Assembly: GCF_900631615.1 (NCBI RefSeq)
Contig: NZ_LR131273.1
Coordinates: forward strand, 4,186,850 to 4,250,849
Length of the DNA: 64,000 nt
Source of the DNA: Tsukamurella paurometabola
Lineage (GTDB): Bacteria > Actinomycetota > Actinomycetes > Mycobacteriales > Mycobacteriaceae
Reading direction: 5' to 3'
The notes under the pieces are model-generated. The model worked only from the letters and a program-made list of their open reading frames with translations, did not search any database and was not told the origin of the DNA. Positions within the stretch are counted from its first letter, which is position 1, and each line of letters begins with the position of its first letter. Made by a program: the position numbers and the translations under genes. This document shows, piece after piece, positions 33,916 through 43,414 of the stretch.

Positions 33916-36115
33916 CGCGGTCCTGCGGCTCCAGCCATTCCTTGTCGCCGGGCTTGACGCCGAACGTCTCGACGAACGCGCTGACGTTCTTCACCACCTG
34001 GTTCGCGCGGAACTCGTTCGGCGCGTGCGGATCCGTCGCGAGGGACTGGATCGCGGAGGCCTCGCGCGCCTTGTTCCGCCAGATCCTGCCCCAGCTCAGG
34101 AACAACGGCGTCAGGTCCGGGTCCGCCGCCACCCCGGCGCTCGGCGCGGCGCTCGCCTCCGCCGACGGTGCGGCGCTCGCCTGCGCGGCGTCCTCGGTGC
34201 CGGCGTCGCGGTTCGCGACGGCGATCCGGTAGGCGGCGATGGCGATGGACAGCCCGCCGAGGTCGGCGAGGTTCTCCCCCACGGTCAGCCCACCGTTCAC
34301 CTTGTTCGTCGGGGGCAACCCGGCGGGGACCAGCGCGTCGTACTGCGCGATGAGCGCCTTGGTGCGCTTGTCGAACTCGGCGCGATCGGCCGGCTCCCAC
34401 CAGTCCTTGAGATTGCCGTCACCGTCGTACTTGGCGCCCTGGTCGTCGAAGGCGTGGCCGATCTCGTGCCCGATGACCGCGCCGATGCCGCCGTAGTTCA
34501 CCGCGGCCTGCGCGTCGGGCGAGAAGAACGGCGCCTGCAGGATCGCCGCGGGGAAGACGATCTCGTTCATCCCCGGGTTGTAGTAGGCGTTCACGGTCTG
34601 CGGCGTCATGAGCCACTCACCCTTGTCGACCGGCTTCGCGAGCTTCGCGAGTTGGTAGGCGTTCTCGAACTCGCCGGACGCGCGGACGTTGGCGACGATC
34701 GACTTCGCGTCGGTCTTGAGGCCGCCGTAGTCCCGCCACTGCTCGGGGTACCCGATCTTCGTACGGATCTTCTCGAGCTTGGCCGCCGCGGCGCGCCGGG
34801 TGGCCGGGGTCATCCAGTCGAGGTCCTCGAAGGAGGCGCGGTACGCACTGCGCAGGTTGTTCACCAACTGCTCCGCCTGGTGCTTGGCATCCGCCGGGAA
34901 GTGCTTCTTGACGTACAGCTTCCCGAGCGCCTCGCCGAGGGCTCCCTCGACCACGGCGACGCCGCGCTTCCACCGGTCGCGCTGCTGCTCGACGCCGCTG
35001 AGCGTCTTCGAGTAGAAGTCGAAGTTGGCCGTGGCGAACGGCTCCGCGAGGTACGCCGCGTACGCGCGGATCACCTGGATCCGGGCGTGATCCTTGAGGG
35101 TGCCCAGGTCGGTGTCCTGCCACAGCTTCGCCGCGGCGGTGAGGAAGCTCGGCTGCGAGACCACGACGTTCTTCGCGTCGTCGGCCTTGATGCCCACGGC
35201 CTTCGCCCAGCGGTCCCAGTCGTAGCCGGGCGCGAGCTTCGACAGCTCGGCCCAGGGGTACGGGTTGTACGTGGCCGTGGCGTCGCGCGAGCGGACCCGA
35301 TCCCAGTGCCCCTTGGCCACGGAGGTCTCGAAGGCGAGCACCCGGGCCGCGACGCCCGCCGCGTCGGGCAGCCCGGCGAGGGAGGCCGACTTCTCCAGGT
35401 ACGCCCGGTACTTGTCGCGGATCTCGGCGTACTTCGGGTCGCGGTAGTAGGCCTCGTCGGGAAGGCCGATGCCCGACTGCATCAGGCTGAGCACGTACTT
35501 CGACGAATCCTTCTGGTCGGTGTCGACGTAGAAGCCCACCAACCCGCTGACGCCCTGCTTCTCGTGCGCTCCGATCACGTCGAGAAGTGCGTCCTTGTCG
35601 GCCGCCTTGTCGATCGCGTCCAGATCGGGCTTGATCGGGTCGGCGCCGTCCCGATCGATCCGTGCCGTGTCCATGAAGGAGTCGTAGACGTCGCGGATCT
35701 TCGCCTCGTCGCTGCGGGTGCGCGGATCCTTGATTCCCTCGATGATCGCCTTGAGCTGGTCGAGGGCCCGGTCGGACAGCTCGGTGAAGGTGTTGAACGA
35801 GGCCTTGTCCGCGGGAATCCGATAGCCGTCGGCCCATGCACCGTTGACATGTCGGAACAGGTCGTCCTGGACGCGCACGCCGGGGGCCGCGCCGCTCATG
35901 TCGGGCCCCGTCAGGGGCCGCGCGGGACGAGCCGAGGAGCTCGAGGCTCCGCCGCCAGGCGAGGACACGCCGCACGCCGCGAGCACCGCGGAGCCCGCGA
36001 GCAGGCCGAAGCCGGCGAGGAACCGCCGGCGGTCGAGCCCGCCCGACGGTGCGCCGAACGGGTCGCGGTCCGGGCGGGGCGGATGGGTGGACGATTGCGC
36101 ATCACCGGTCTGCAT
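33902..36115 (-). CDS. M13-family zinc metallopeptidase, Tat-type lipoprotein
   Basis: This 737-residue neprilysin/PepO-like endopeptidase starts at ATG 36115. The N-terminus has a twin-arginine-like motif LDRRRFLAG (28-36), a hydrophobic segment and a lipobox VLAAC with Cys48, predicting a folded lipoprotein exported to the outer face of the membrane. Catalytic zinc motif HEIGHAFDD lies near 550 and the third ligand motif GENLADLGG follows; NAYYNP is also conserved. An Ala/Ser/Pro-rich insertion (AAQASAAPSAEASAAPSAGV) sits unusually inside the catalytic domain before the C-terminal LTPLFLSWG. It overlaps the upstream GntR gene by 14 bases. Confidence 0.9.
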   Translation of the reverse strand: MQTGDAQSSTHPPRPDRDPFGAPSGGLDRRRFLAGFGLLAGSAVLAACGVSSPGGGASSSSARPARPLTGPDMSGAAPGVRVQDDLFRHVNGAWADGYRIPADKASFNTFTELSDRALDQLKAIIEGIKDPRTRSDEAKIRDVYDSFMDTARIDRDGADPIKPDLDAIDKAADKDALLDVIGAHEKQGVSGLVGFYVDTDQKDSSKYVLSLMQSGIGLPDEAYYRDPKYAEIRDKYRAYLEKSASLAGLPDAAGVAARVLAFETSVAKGHWDRVRSRDATATYNPYPWAELSKLAPGYDWDRWAKAVGIKADDAKNVVVSQPSFLTAAAKLWQDTDLGTLKDHARIQVIRAYAAYLAEPFATANFDFYSKTLSGVEQQRDRWKRGVAVVEGALGEALGKLYVKKHFPADAKHQAEQLVNNLRSAYRASFEDLDWMTPATRRAAAAKLEKIRTKIGYPEQWRDYGGLKTDAKSIVANVRASGEFENAYQLAKLAKPVDKGEWLMTPQTVNAYYNPGMNEIVFPAAILQAPFFSPDAQAAVNYGGIGAVIGHEIGHAFDDQGAKYDGDGNLKDWWEPADRAEFDKRTKALIAQYDALVPAGLPPTNKVNGGLTVGENLADLGGLSIAIAAYRIAVANRDAGTEDAAQASAAPSAEASAAPSAGVAADPDLTPLFLSWGRIWRNKAREASAIQSLATDPHAPNEFRANQVVKNVSAFVETFGVKPGDKEWLEPQDRVTVW

Positions 36116-36893
36116 ACCCGAATCTAACCCGTGAGGATGGCTCAGTGTCGGATGACGTCGTTCGGACACGTAGCCGTGTGCGATCTGCGCGGAACAGGTC
36201 GATCGAGTACTCGGTCGGTCTGTCGTGCGCGTCGTAGCCAACGCGCTCCAGCCTCAGAAGCGGTGCCTCAAGAGGGACGCCGAGCAATCGTCCGGTGCGT
36301 TCATTCGCCCCGACCGTATCGATGATCTCGTCGGTGGCCACGATCGGAACACCAAAGCGGTCCTGCAAAGTTGCGTAGAGCGAAGTCGAGAAGTCGCAAC
36401 CGATCATCTTCCTGCCCAACGTCACGTACGCATGGTCGAGCGACAGTGTGTCGGCATCAGCGAACCGCACGCGCAACAGAGAAAGCACTTCGGTTTCGGA
36501 GTCGACTTCCAGTGCACGCGCGACGGCTCCGTTCGCCGGAACGAGGCGAGCGTCGACTACCCTCGTCCCCTCGACGAACCCCTGCAGGTTCAGCATCTCC
36601 GGTACCCCGCGCACCGTATTGAGGTCGCGTGCCAGCCGTCGTCCCGACGGGAGTTCGAATCCGGTTACCTCCGCCCCCGAACTACGCACCAGGTAGGCCC
36701 CTCCCGTGCGACCGACCACCCGTCTGATGCGCCCCTCGCGGACGAGCAAATCAATCGCTCGCCGCACAGTTGCTCTCGAGACCCCTAGCCGCTGAGCGAT
36801 CTCTCGTTCCGGCGGCAGCTTGGTACCGCCGCGCCCCTCGATGTCATCCGCGAGTCGGCGCAAAGTCACTACCGTCTCGTCCGCCAGCGTCAC
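36102..36893 (-). CDS. GntR-family regulator, HutC/UTRA type
   Basis: This protein of about 263 residues has a winged helix-turn-helix with KLPPEREIAQRLGVSRATVRRAIDLL and a C-terminal UTRA ligand domain ending FRADRTRLRVRTTS. I choose GTG 36893; a TTG at 36938 would add 15 residues. It is divergent from the eight-gene catabolic cluster starting at 37114, with a 220-base gap, so it is the likely regulator of that cluster. UTRA domains bind small molecules such as sugars, phosphorylated compounds or urocanate. I could not identify a clear operator in the gap. Confidence 0.9.
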   Translation of the reverse strand: MTLADETVVTLRRLADDIEGRGGTKLPPEREIAQRLGVSRATVRRAIDLLVREGRIRRVVGRTGGAYLVRSSGAEVTGFELPSGRRLARDLNTVRGVPEMLNLQGFVEGTRVVDARLVPANGAVARALEVDSETEVLSLLRVRFADADTLSLDHAYVTLGRKMIGCDFSTSLYATLQDRFGVPIVATDEIIDTVGANERTGRLLGVPLEAPLLRLERVGYDAHDRPTEYSIDLFRADRTRLRVRTTSSDTEPSSRVRFGYADR

Positions 36894-37113
36894 GTCCGCC
36901 TCCGTCCGATGTGAACCAATCCGAGCATCGTCTCTCAAAGAGGGCTCCCGAAGGTTGCCGACATCTCGGAGGAAATCTACCTCTGACCAGGCGTCATATG
37001 GCTGTAACGCGAAATCGGTGAGACCAGAAATGGGCCGCGCGCATGATCTGGATCACTGCTCGGCGGCCCGTCTGAGCAGCACAGGGAAAACCTCCACCCG
37101 AAGGACCGCACCC

Positions 37114-37896
37114 ATGCAGACGATCACTGACGATGTCGGATCCGCCGTCGCCGACCCCGTGCTCGACATCCTCCGCAGCGCCGGGGAGATCTCGCGATCG
37201 TGGTTCGACCGAGGGCGCCTGGACGTCGAGACCAAAGCCGACGGATCGCCCGTGACCCGGGCCGACCGCGAGACCGAGGCGTCCGTTCGCGATGCTCTCG
37301 CCGCGCTGTACCCCGACGACGGCATCGTCGGCGAGGAGTTCGGCACCGTCGAGGGCACATCCGGCGACCGGTGGATCATCGACCCGATCGACGGCACGAA
37401 ATCGTTCGTACACGGAGTTCCCCTTTACGCGAACCTGCTCGCCCACGAGGTGCAGGGCCGCATCGTCTTCGGCGCCATCAACCTCCCCAGCCTCGGAATC
37501 CTGGTCCACGCCGAGCGCGGGCGCGGCTGCTTCCGCAACGGCCGGCCCGTGCACGTCTCCGACCGGACCGACTTGGCCGGCGCCCACGTGATGGCCACCT
37601 GGCTCGAGGACTGGTCCCCCGCGGTCATCGCGCGCCTGCATGACCGTGGCGCGGTTCTGCGCACCTGGGGCGACGCGTTCGGATACGCCCTCGTCGCGGC
37701 GGGCGACGTGGATGCGCTAGTCGACTACACAGCGCAGACCTACGACCTCGCGCCGATGCCCGTGATCATCACCGAAGCGGGCGGCCGCTTCACCGATCTC
37801 CGCGGCGATGACCGGTTCGATTCGGGCCACGGCATCGCCACGAACGGACACATCCACAGCGATGTGCTCCGCCTCGTCAACGAAGGAATTTCCTGA
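37114..37896 (+). CDS. IMPase/HisN-like phosphatase, first gene of the kinase/phospho-lyase cluster
   Basis: This 260-residue member of the inositol-monophosphatase superfamily has GEEFG (about 75), WIIDPIDGTKSFVHG and YDLAPMPVIITEAGG, where the last motif replaces the WDxAA seen in true IMPases and resembles HisN-type phosphatases. It could dephosphorylate a small metabolite made by the kinases of the same cluster, or balance them; this is not proven. Its stop overlaps the next start by one base (TGATG). Confidence 0.85.
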   Translation: MQTITDDVGSAVADPVLDILRSAGEISRSWFDRGRLDVETKADGSPVTRADRETEASVRDALAALYPDDGIVGEEFGTVEGTSGDRWIIDPIDGTKSFVHGVPLYANLLAHEVQGRIVFGAINLPSLGILVHAERGRGCFRNGRPVHVSDRTDLAGAHVMATWLEDWSPAVIARLHDRGAVLRTWGDAFGYALVAAGDVDALVDYTAQTYDLAPMPVIITEAGGRFTDLRGDDRFDSGHGIATNGHIHSDVLRLVNEGIS

Positions 37897-38174
37897 TGAA
37901 GAACATCATCCGAGCACTCGATCGGCGTGTGCTCACCACCCTGTTCACAGTGGGCTACGCCACCGCACTGGTGCTGGCGCTGTTTCCGCCACTGTACCTG
38001 TGGTCCAGCGGCAAAGCGGTGCTGATCCTCGGAATCCCGCTGTCGCTCGTGTACTGGATCGCCACCGCCGCGCTCGTCGGGCTCGGGCTCTGGATCCAGT
38101 ACTGGGTCGAGGACGTCCGGGGCGAGCTCGACGAGTCCCTGGTCCCCGATTCCTCTTCGGCGCAGGAGAACTGA
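37896..38174 (+). CDS. Small membrane protein, likely accessory subunit of the SSS symporter
   Basis: This 92-residue protein has two hydrophobic helices (about 12-35 and 42-65) and an acidic C-terminus VEDVRGELDESLVPD. Small two-helix proteins precede sodium/solute symporters in other bacteria (the YhdT-PanF and DUF485-ActP/MctC arrangements), and this one is coupled to both neighbours (TGATG overlap before, one base after). I do not recognise the exact family. Confidence 0.7.
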   Translation: MKNIIRALDRRVLTTLFTVGYATALVLALFPPLYLWSSGKAVLILGIPLSLVYWIATAALVGLGLWIQYWVEDVRGELDESLVPDSSSAQEN

Positions 38175-38175
38175 C

Positions 38176-39732
38176 ATGGCCCTCATGCTCACCATGCTCG
38201 GCGCCTTCTACGCCTGCATCATTGCGATCCTGTACATCACTCAGCGTACCTCGAAGCCGAGCTTCGACGAGTACGCGGTTGGCGGCCGCAGCTACGGCCC
38301 CTGGTACGTGGCGATGTGCTACGTCAACTCCTGGTGGCCCGGCGCGGTCTTCATCGTGTTCTTCGGTCTGGCCGCGGGCCCCGGCGTATTCGGGTTCTAC
38401 GGACTCGCCTACTCCACGCTCGGCGTTGCGGCCATGTACTTCATGGCCACCCGAGCCTGGCGCTGGGGCGCGCGGTACGACCTGCGCAGCCAGCCGCAAC
38501 TGATGGGCGTCCGGTTCCGCTCCCGCGGCGTAAAGGTGATGGCCAGCGCAATCGGCATCGTCTCGGTGTTCCCCTGGGTGGTCCTCGGGATGCAGGCCCT
38601 GGGCGAGATCTTCCGGGTGGCCAGCGACGGTGCGTGGTCGGTTACAACATGCCTGGTCGTAGGCCTGGTCACGATCGTGGTGCGCCAGTACTGGACCGTC
38701 AAAATGGGCATGCGGGGTCTGATCATGACGGACATGTTCCAGGGCATCGTGGCGTACGGGTTCTCCGCGGTGGTGTGCCTGATCCTGCTCAGCGGGATCG
38801 CCGGGAGCCCGGTCAGTTTCGGCACGCTCGCGCATCTCGCGGATTCGGCACTCCGCGTTCCCGGCGACGGCGACGGGTACGGCTCCTGGTACCTGTTCAG
38901 CCTCATCTTCACGGGCGTCATCGGCTCCCTGTGCTGGCCGATGAGCTTCCAACGCATCTACACCGCGTCCGGGGTGCGGGCGGTGAAGGCCGGCACCATC
39001 CGCACGATCCTGATCTCGGGCGTGTTCTACACGCTGCTCATGCTGGTCGGTCTCGCCGCCACCACGTTGCCCGCGGTCCATGACGCGCCCCAGGTCGGGT
39101 GGTTCACGCTGCTCGGCGACTGGGGCGGGACGTGGCTGCTGGGCCTGGCCGTGACGATGGTGTTCGCCGCGTCGATGGGGCACATCGACGGCAGTGTCCA
39201 GGTGTGCGGGCTGCAGATCGCCAACGACCTCGTCGACCGTCCGGGGCGGCCGCTGACCGATCGCCAGCTCACCGCGGTCGCCAAGGGCAGCATGGTGCTC
39301 TACATGGCGTTCGCTGCGGTCGTGGCGTTCTTCACCTTCGACATGCCCCGGCTGCAACTGCTCGCGCAACTGTCGTACCAGTCGATCGTGCAGCTCGCCG
39401 TGCCGCTGTTCCTCGGGATCTTCTGGCGCGGAGGCAACAAGTACGGTGCGCTGGCCGGGATGGCGACCGGCTTCCTCACGGCGCTCGCCCTGACCGTGAT
39501 GTACCCCGACGACATCCCCGCGCTGGGATCGCTCACCGGTGGCGTGGTCGGCCTCGCCGTGAACCTCCTCGTGTTCCTGGTGGTCTCCGCCGCCACAGGA
39601 CAGTCCGCGGAGGAACGCCGGTACGTCGACGAGATGTTCGCCGTCGCGGCCGCCCCGGTGCGCCGCCCGCAGCCCCGCCCGGAGCCCCGCCCGGAGCCGG
39701 GTCCGGCTGTCCCGGAGGTGGCCGATGCCTGA
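38176..39732 (+). CDS. Sodium:solute symporter (SSS family)
   Basis: This 518-residue protein has about 13 membrane helices and the SSS pattern: YAVGGRSYGPWYVAMCYVNSWWPGA near the start, PQLMGVRFRSRGVKVMAS, FQRIYTASGVRAVKAGT (the conserved PxxFQR-like region) and a C-terminal GIFWRGGNKYGALAGMATG. It ends in a Pro/Arg-rich tail. The imported substrate is unknown; downstream M20 hydrolase and amidase genes suggest a compound with an amide, ureido or carbamoyl bond. It overlaps the M20 gene by eight bases. Confidence 0.9.
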   Translation: MALMLTMLGAFYACIIAILYITQRTSKPSFDEYAVGGRSYGPWYVAMCYVNSWWPGAVFIVFFGLAAGPGVFGFYGLAYSTLGVAAMYFMATRAWRWGARYDLRSQPQLMGVRFRSRGVKVMASAIGIVSVFPWVVLGMQALGEIFRVASDGAWSVTTCLVVGLVTIVVRQYWTVKMGMRGLIMTDMFQGIVAYGFSAVVCLILLSGIAGSPVSFGTLAHLADSALRVPGDGDGYGSWYLFSLIFTGVIGSLCWPMSFQRIYTASGVRAVKAGTIRTILISGVFYTLLMLVGLAATTLPAVHDAPQVGWFTLLGDWGGTWLLGLAVTMVFAASMGHIDGSVQVCGLQIANDLVDRPGRPLTDRQLTAVAKGSMVLYMAFAAVVAFFTFDMPRLQLLAQLSYQSIVQLAVPLFLGIFWRGGNKYGALAGMATGFLTALALTVMYPDDIPALGSLTGGVVGLAVNLLVFLVVSAATGQSAEERRYVDEMFAVAAAPVRRPQPRPEPRPEPGPAVPEVADA

Positions 39733-40987
39733 GACGATCGACACCGACTCCCGCCGGTTCCTCTCCGACTTCGCCACCTGGTCGGGGTTCGGCGCGACGC
39801 CCGACGGCGGATTGCACCGGTTGGCCGGGACGCCGGCGCACGCGCAGGCCCGGCGGTGGCTCGCCGAGCGCCTGACCGAATGGGGCGCCCGCACCTCCTT
39901 CGACCGGATCGGCAACCTGTTCGGCCGGTTCGAATGGGTGCCCGGCGCGCCGTACGTGCTGATCGGTTCCCACTCGGACAGCCAACCGAACGGCGGGCGG
40001 TTCGACGGTGCCCTCGGCGTCCTGGCCGCCGCACACGCGGCGGCGCGGATCGACCGCGCGGTCCGCGCGGGAACGACGGCGCCCCGCCTCAACCTCGCGG
40101 TGGTGGACTGGTTCAACGAGGAGGGCGCCCGGTTCACCCCGAGCGTGATGGGGTCCAGCTGCTTCACCGGCGGGCTCGACACCGAGCGCATGCTCGCGAC
40201 CGCCGACCTCGACGGCGTGACCGTCGCGGAGGCGCTCGCGGCGACCGGTATGCGCGGCGACGACGCCGGACCGACCGCGGCCGCCTATGCGGAACTGCAC
40301 ATCGAGCAGGGCCGCGAACTCGACGACTCCGGCGACCGCATCGGCGCGGTGGCGGCGAACTGGGCGGTGCGCAAGTACACGGTGGTGGTGCACGGCGAAC
40401 AGAGCCACACCGGCGCCACGTCGATGGCGGACCGGCGCGACGCGCTTGTCGGGGCGGCGCACGTCGTCCTCGCGGCCCGCGAGGTCGCGGCCGCCTATCC
40501 GGCGGACGAGGTTCTCTCCGCGGTCGGCCGGATCCGGGTCGAACCCGGCTCGCCGGTGGTGGTCCCGAGCCGCGTCACGCTGCACGTGGATCTTCGCGCC
40601 CACAGCGCCGCGCGGCTCGACGAGGCGCACGCGCGGCTGCTCGCCGCGTTCGACGCCATCACCGCCGCCGGCGAGACCACGGTGGAGATCACCGACTGCA
40701 CGCTGCGCGAGGCCGAGCCGTTCTGGCCGGCGGGCGTGCGGATCACGCACAAGGCAGCCGCGGACGCCGGGCTCCCGGTGCGGGACCTGCTGACCCGCGC
40801 GGGCCACGACGCCGTCGCCCTGAACCGGGTGGTGCCGACGATCCTGGCGTTCGTCCCGAGCGTGGACGGGGTTTCCCATTCCACGCACGAGTTCACCCGC
40901 GACTGTGATCTTCTCGCCGGTGTCGACGTCCTCGGCTCGATCGCCGAACAGCTCGTCACGTCCGTCCCCCAGACCCTCGGAGCGTAG
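39725..40987 (+). CDS. M20-family Zn amidohydrolase (N-carbamoyl-amino-acid/allantoate type)
   Basis: This 420-residue metallohydrolase has the metal-binding motif SHSDSQPNGGRFDGALGV, the catalytic base pair in WFNEEGARFTPSVMGSSCFTG, AELHIEQGRELDDSG and the dimerisation-domain motif GEQSHTGATSMADRRDAL. These fit hydantoinase/carbamoylase proteins that cleave N-carbamoyl amino acids, ureidoglycolate or allantoate. It would release an amine and ammonia/CO2 from an imported ureido compound. The start ATG 39725 lies inside the end of the symporter gene. Confidence 0.92.
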   Translation: MPETIDTDSRRFLSDFATWSGFGATPDGGLHRLAGTPAHAQARRWLAERLTEWGARTSFDRIGNLFGRFEWVPGAPYVLIGSHSDSQPNGGRFDGALGVLAAAHAAARIDRAVRAGTTAPRLNLAVVDWFNEEGARFTPSVMGSSCFTGGLDTERMLATADLDGVTVAEALAATGMRGDDAGPTAAAYAELHIEQGRELDDSGDRIGAVAANWAVRKYTVVVHGEQSHTGATSMADRRDALVGAAHVVLAAREVAAAYPADEVLSAVGRIRVEPGSPVVVPSRVTLHVDLRAHSAARLDEAHARLLAAFDAITAAGETTVEITDCTLREAEPFWPAGVRITHKAAADAGLPVRDLLTRAGHDAVALNRVVPTILAFVPSVDGVSHSTHEFTRDCDLLAGVDVLGSIAEQLVTSVPQTLGA

Positions 40988-40996
40988 GAGCACCAC

Positions 40997-42400
40997 ATGA
41001 CCGAATTCCTCGACCTCCCCGCCGCCGAGATCCGCTCCCGGCTGCGCACCGGAGACCTGACCCCCGTCGACCTGCTCGATGCCACCCTCCACAGGATCGA
41101 CGAACGCAATCCCGCGATCAACGCCATCGCGCACCGCGACGACCGGGCGGCGCGCGCCGCCGCCGAAGCCAGCGCGTCCCGCTGGGTCGCGGGCGCGCCG
41201 CTGAGCGACCTCGACGGTCTGCCCGTCACGATCAAGGACAGCATCAACGCGGTCGGAACCCCGTGGCGCCACGGCAGTGCCGCGCACACGGACGTCCCGG
41301 ACACGACCGTCGACACCCCGCCCGCCGCGCGCCTCAAGGAGGCCGGCGCCGTCATCGTGGCGAAGACCACGATGCCGGACTTCGGCATGATGGCCGCGGG
41401 AGTCAGCTCGCTGTACGGCGTCGTCCGCAACCCCTGGGACACCAGCCGTAACACGGGCGGCTCGTCCGCCGGCGCGGGCGCCGCTCTGGCCGCGGGCATC
41501 GGGTTCGGCGCCGTCGGCACCGACATCGCCGGCTCCGTCCGGCTGCCGGCGGGCCACTGCGGCGTGGTCGCCCTCAAGCCCACCCAAGGCAGGATCCCAC
41601 ACCTGCCGGCGTCGACGACCCGCTCGCCCGGGCCGATGGCGCGCACCGTGGACGAGGCGATCGACCTCTACCGGGTGATCGCCCGCTTCGACCCGCGCGA
41701 TGCGCTCGCGCTCGGCCCGGACTCTCCCGACGGGCTCGACGCCGAGCTGACCCCGGCCGGATTGCGGATCGGCATGCTCACCGAGGTCGATCCGCGGTTC
41801 CCGCTGGACCCGCGGGTCCGCGAGATCCTGCAGTCCGCCGCGGACGCCCTGGCGTCGGGCGGCGCGGACGTGCGAGTACTGACCGCACCGTTCGGCGTCG
41901 AGCCGAGCGACGCGCTCGACCGCGTGTTCCAGGTCCGGGCCCGCACCGAATGGGAGGGCATCGTCCCCGAGAAGCGGGAGCTGGTGCACCCGGCGGTCGC
42001 CGGCTGGGCCGCGGCCGCGGCCGGGTACTCCGCCGCCGACCACGCGCGCGACCTGGGCATCGTCGACGGCGCCCAGGCGGCCATGCAGGCCGCGACCGCG
42101 CAGTTCGACTTCGTTCTCGCGCCGGTGATCCCGGAGCCCGGCTTCGCCGCCGAGAGCGCCGGTATCGACGCTGCTCATCCGCTCGCCCACTGCACGTTCA
42201 CCGCATGGTTCAACCAGACGGGCCAGCCGGCGTCGAGCGTTCCCTTCGGACTGATCGACGGGTGCCCCGTGGGCCTGCAGATCACCGGTCCGCGCCTGTC
42301 CGACCAGCGGGTGCTGCGGCTGACCCGCTGGCTCGAGTCCCGCCGCCCCGTGCCCCTGGGCCGCCCGCCCCTGTTCGCCACCGCAGGTGGCACCCGATGA
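40997..42400 (+). CDS. Amidase-signature family hydrolase
   Basis: This 467-residue enzyme has the complete Ser-cisSer-Lys triad: Lys in VTIKDSINAVGTPW (about 80), cis-Ser in NTGGSSAGAGAAL and nucleophile Ser in GTDIAGSVRLPA. Amidases of this family act on aryl, alkyl and N-acyl amides (the animal FAAH hydrolyses N-acylethanolamines). The cluster context, with a putative amino-alcohol kinase and phospho-lyase downstream, makes release of an amino alcohol from an amide attractive but unproven. It ends ATGA with the next gene. Confidence 0.92.
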   Translation: MTEFLDLPAAEIRSRLRTGDLTPVDLLDATLHRIDERNPAINAIAHRDDRAARAAAEASASRWVAGAPLSDLDGLPVTIKDSINAVGTPWRHGSAAHTDVPDTTVDTPPAARLKEAGAVIVAKTTMPDFGMMAAGVSSLYGVVRNPWDTSRNTGGSSAGAGAALAAGIGFGAVGTDIAGSVRLPAGHCGVVALKPTQGRIPHLPASTTRSPGPMARTVDEAIDLYRVIARFDPRDALALGPDSPDGLDAELTPAGLRIGMLTEVDPRFPLDPRVREILQSAADALASGGADVRVLTAPFGVEPSDALDRVFQVRARTEWEGIVPEKRELVHPAVAGWAAAAAGYSAADHARDLGIVDGAQAAMQAATAQFDFVLAPVIPEPGFAAESAGIDAAHPLAHCTFTAWFNQTGQPASSVPFGLIDGCPVGLQITGPRLSDQRVLRLTRWLESRRPVPLGRPPLFATAGGTR

Positions 42401-43362
42401 CCACGACGACGAAGGAGCCGACCGTGACGATGACCGAGCCGAGCACCGACGACCTCGCACAGTGGTGGCCGGACACCGGCTGCGCACTGCCCCAGCCCGT
42501 GATGGCCAGCCCCAGCTGGTGGGGAGCCGATTCCCGGCGCTGGTCGGTGCCCCTGCCCTTCCCCGGTTCGCCTGCCGCGGGCGGATGCCATGTGAAGGTT
42601 CTCGAACCCCACACGGCGGCGTACGTCGACGTCACGACGTCGTTCGCCGCTGCCGTCGCGGCCGGGAAGGCCGGGATCGGCCCACGCGTCCACCACGCCG
42701 ACCCGTCCGAGCGCATCCTGATCACCGAGGACTACACGGACCGGGCGCACACCGCGAACCTGGACCTGTTCGACGCCCCCGACCGGCTCGGTCGGCTCAT
42801 CGAGGTCCGGCGCGCGGTCCACCGGCTGCCTCCGACCGGCCGCTCCGCCACCGTCTTCGACGACATCCGCACCGCGGCGGCCGCCGCCAGTCGCGCGGGT
42901 GCGGCTCTGCCCGCGGACCTTCCGTGGATGCTGCGCCTGCTGAACCGGGCCGAATCCGCCATCACCGCAGCGGGTTTCGACCGGGTGCCGATCCACGGCG
43001 ACGCCAACGTCTCCAACGTGCTGGTCACCGACGACGGCGGTCTGCTTCTCGTCGACTTCGACTGCGCCGCGGACGCGGACCCGCTGCAGGACATCGGCTC
43101 GATGTTGGCGGAACTGGCCCCATTGGAGAGCGACGCCGAGGCGCTCTTCGAACGGGCCTGGGGCGCCTTCGACCGCGCCGCTTTCGCCAGGGCACGCGCC
43201 TACGGCATCGCCGATCAGGTGCGGTGGGGTCTCATCGGTTCGTACTGCGACGCGGTGCGACCGGCGACGCAGGAGTACTCCAAGTTCGCCGACTGGCAGT
43301 TCCTCCGCGCCCGCGCCCAACTGCGCGATCCCCGCTTCGACGACCAGGTCCGTTCCGTCTGA
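42397..43362 (+). CDS. APH/choline-kinase-fold phosphotransferase (first of two)
   Basis: This gene encodes up to 321 residues. The catalytic motif is HGDANVSNVLV and the metal-binding motif LLVDFDCAADADPLQDIG. The ATP loop is unusual and weak (HVKVLEPHTAAYVDV). ATG 42397 overlaps the amidase stop by four bases, but GTG 42424 has AAGGAG six to seven bases upstream and could be the true start. The fold is clear but the substrate is unknown; candidates are ethanolamine, 1-aminopropan-2-ol or hydroxylysine. Confidence 0.82.
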   Translation: MTTTTKEPTVTMTEPSTDDLAQWWPDTGCALPQPVMASPSWWGADSRRWSVPLPFPGSPAAGGCHVKVLEPHTAAYVDVTTSFAAAVAAGKAGIGPRVHHADPSERILITEDYTDRAHTANLDLFDAPDRLGRLIEVRRAVHRLPPTGRSATVFDDIRTAAAAASRAGAALPADLPWMLRLLNRAESAITAAGFDRVPIHGDANVSNVLVTDDGGLLLVDFDCAADADPLQDIGSMLAELAPLESDAEALFERAWGAFDRAAFARARAYGIADQVRWGLIGSYCDAVRPATQEYSKFADWQFLRARAQLRDPRFDDQVRSV

Positions 43363-43414
43363 CCGACGACGCCGGACAGAGACGACACCGGACAGAAAGG
43401 AACAGCGGTTCCAC

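Noticed and set aside
36894-37113. A GntR operator in the gap before the kinase/phospho-lyase cluster
   Set aside because: I found no clear inverted repeat of HutC or PhnF type; only short partial matches, so I did not annotate one.
39533-42487. A 984-codon open frame on the minus strand
   Set aside because: It covers the symporter, M20 and amidase genes in antisense, is Arg/Gly/Val-rich and shows no family motif. The opposite strand has complete catalytic motifs.
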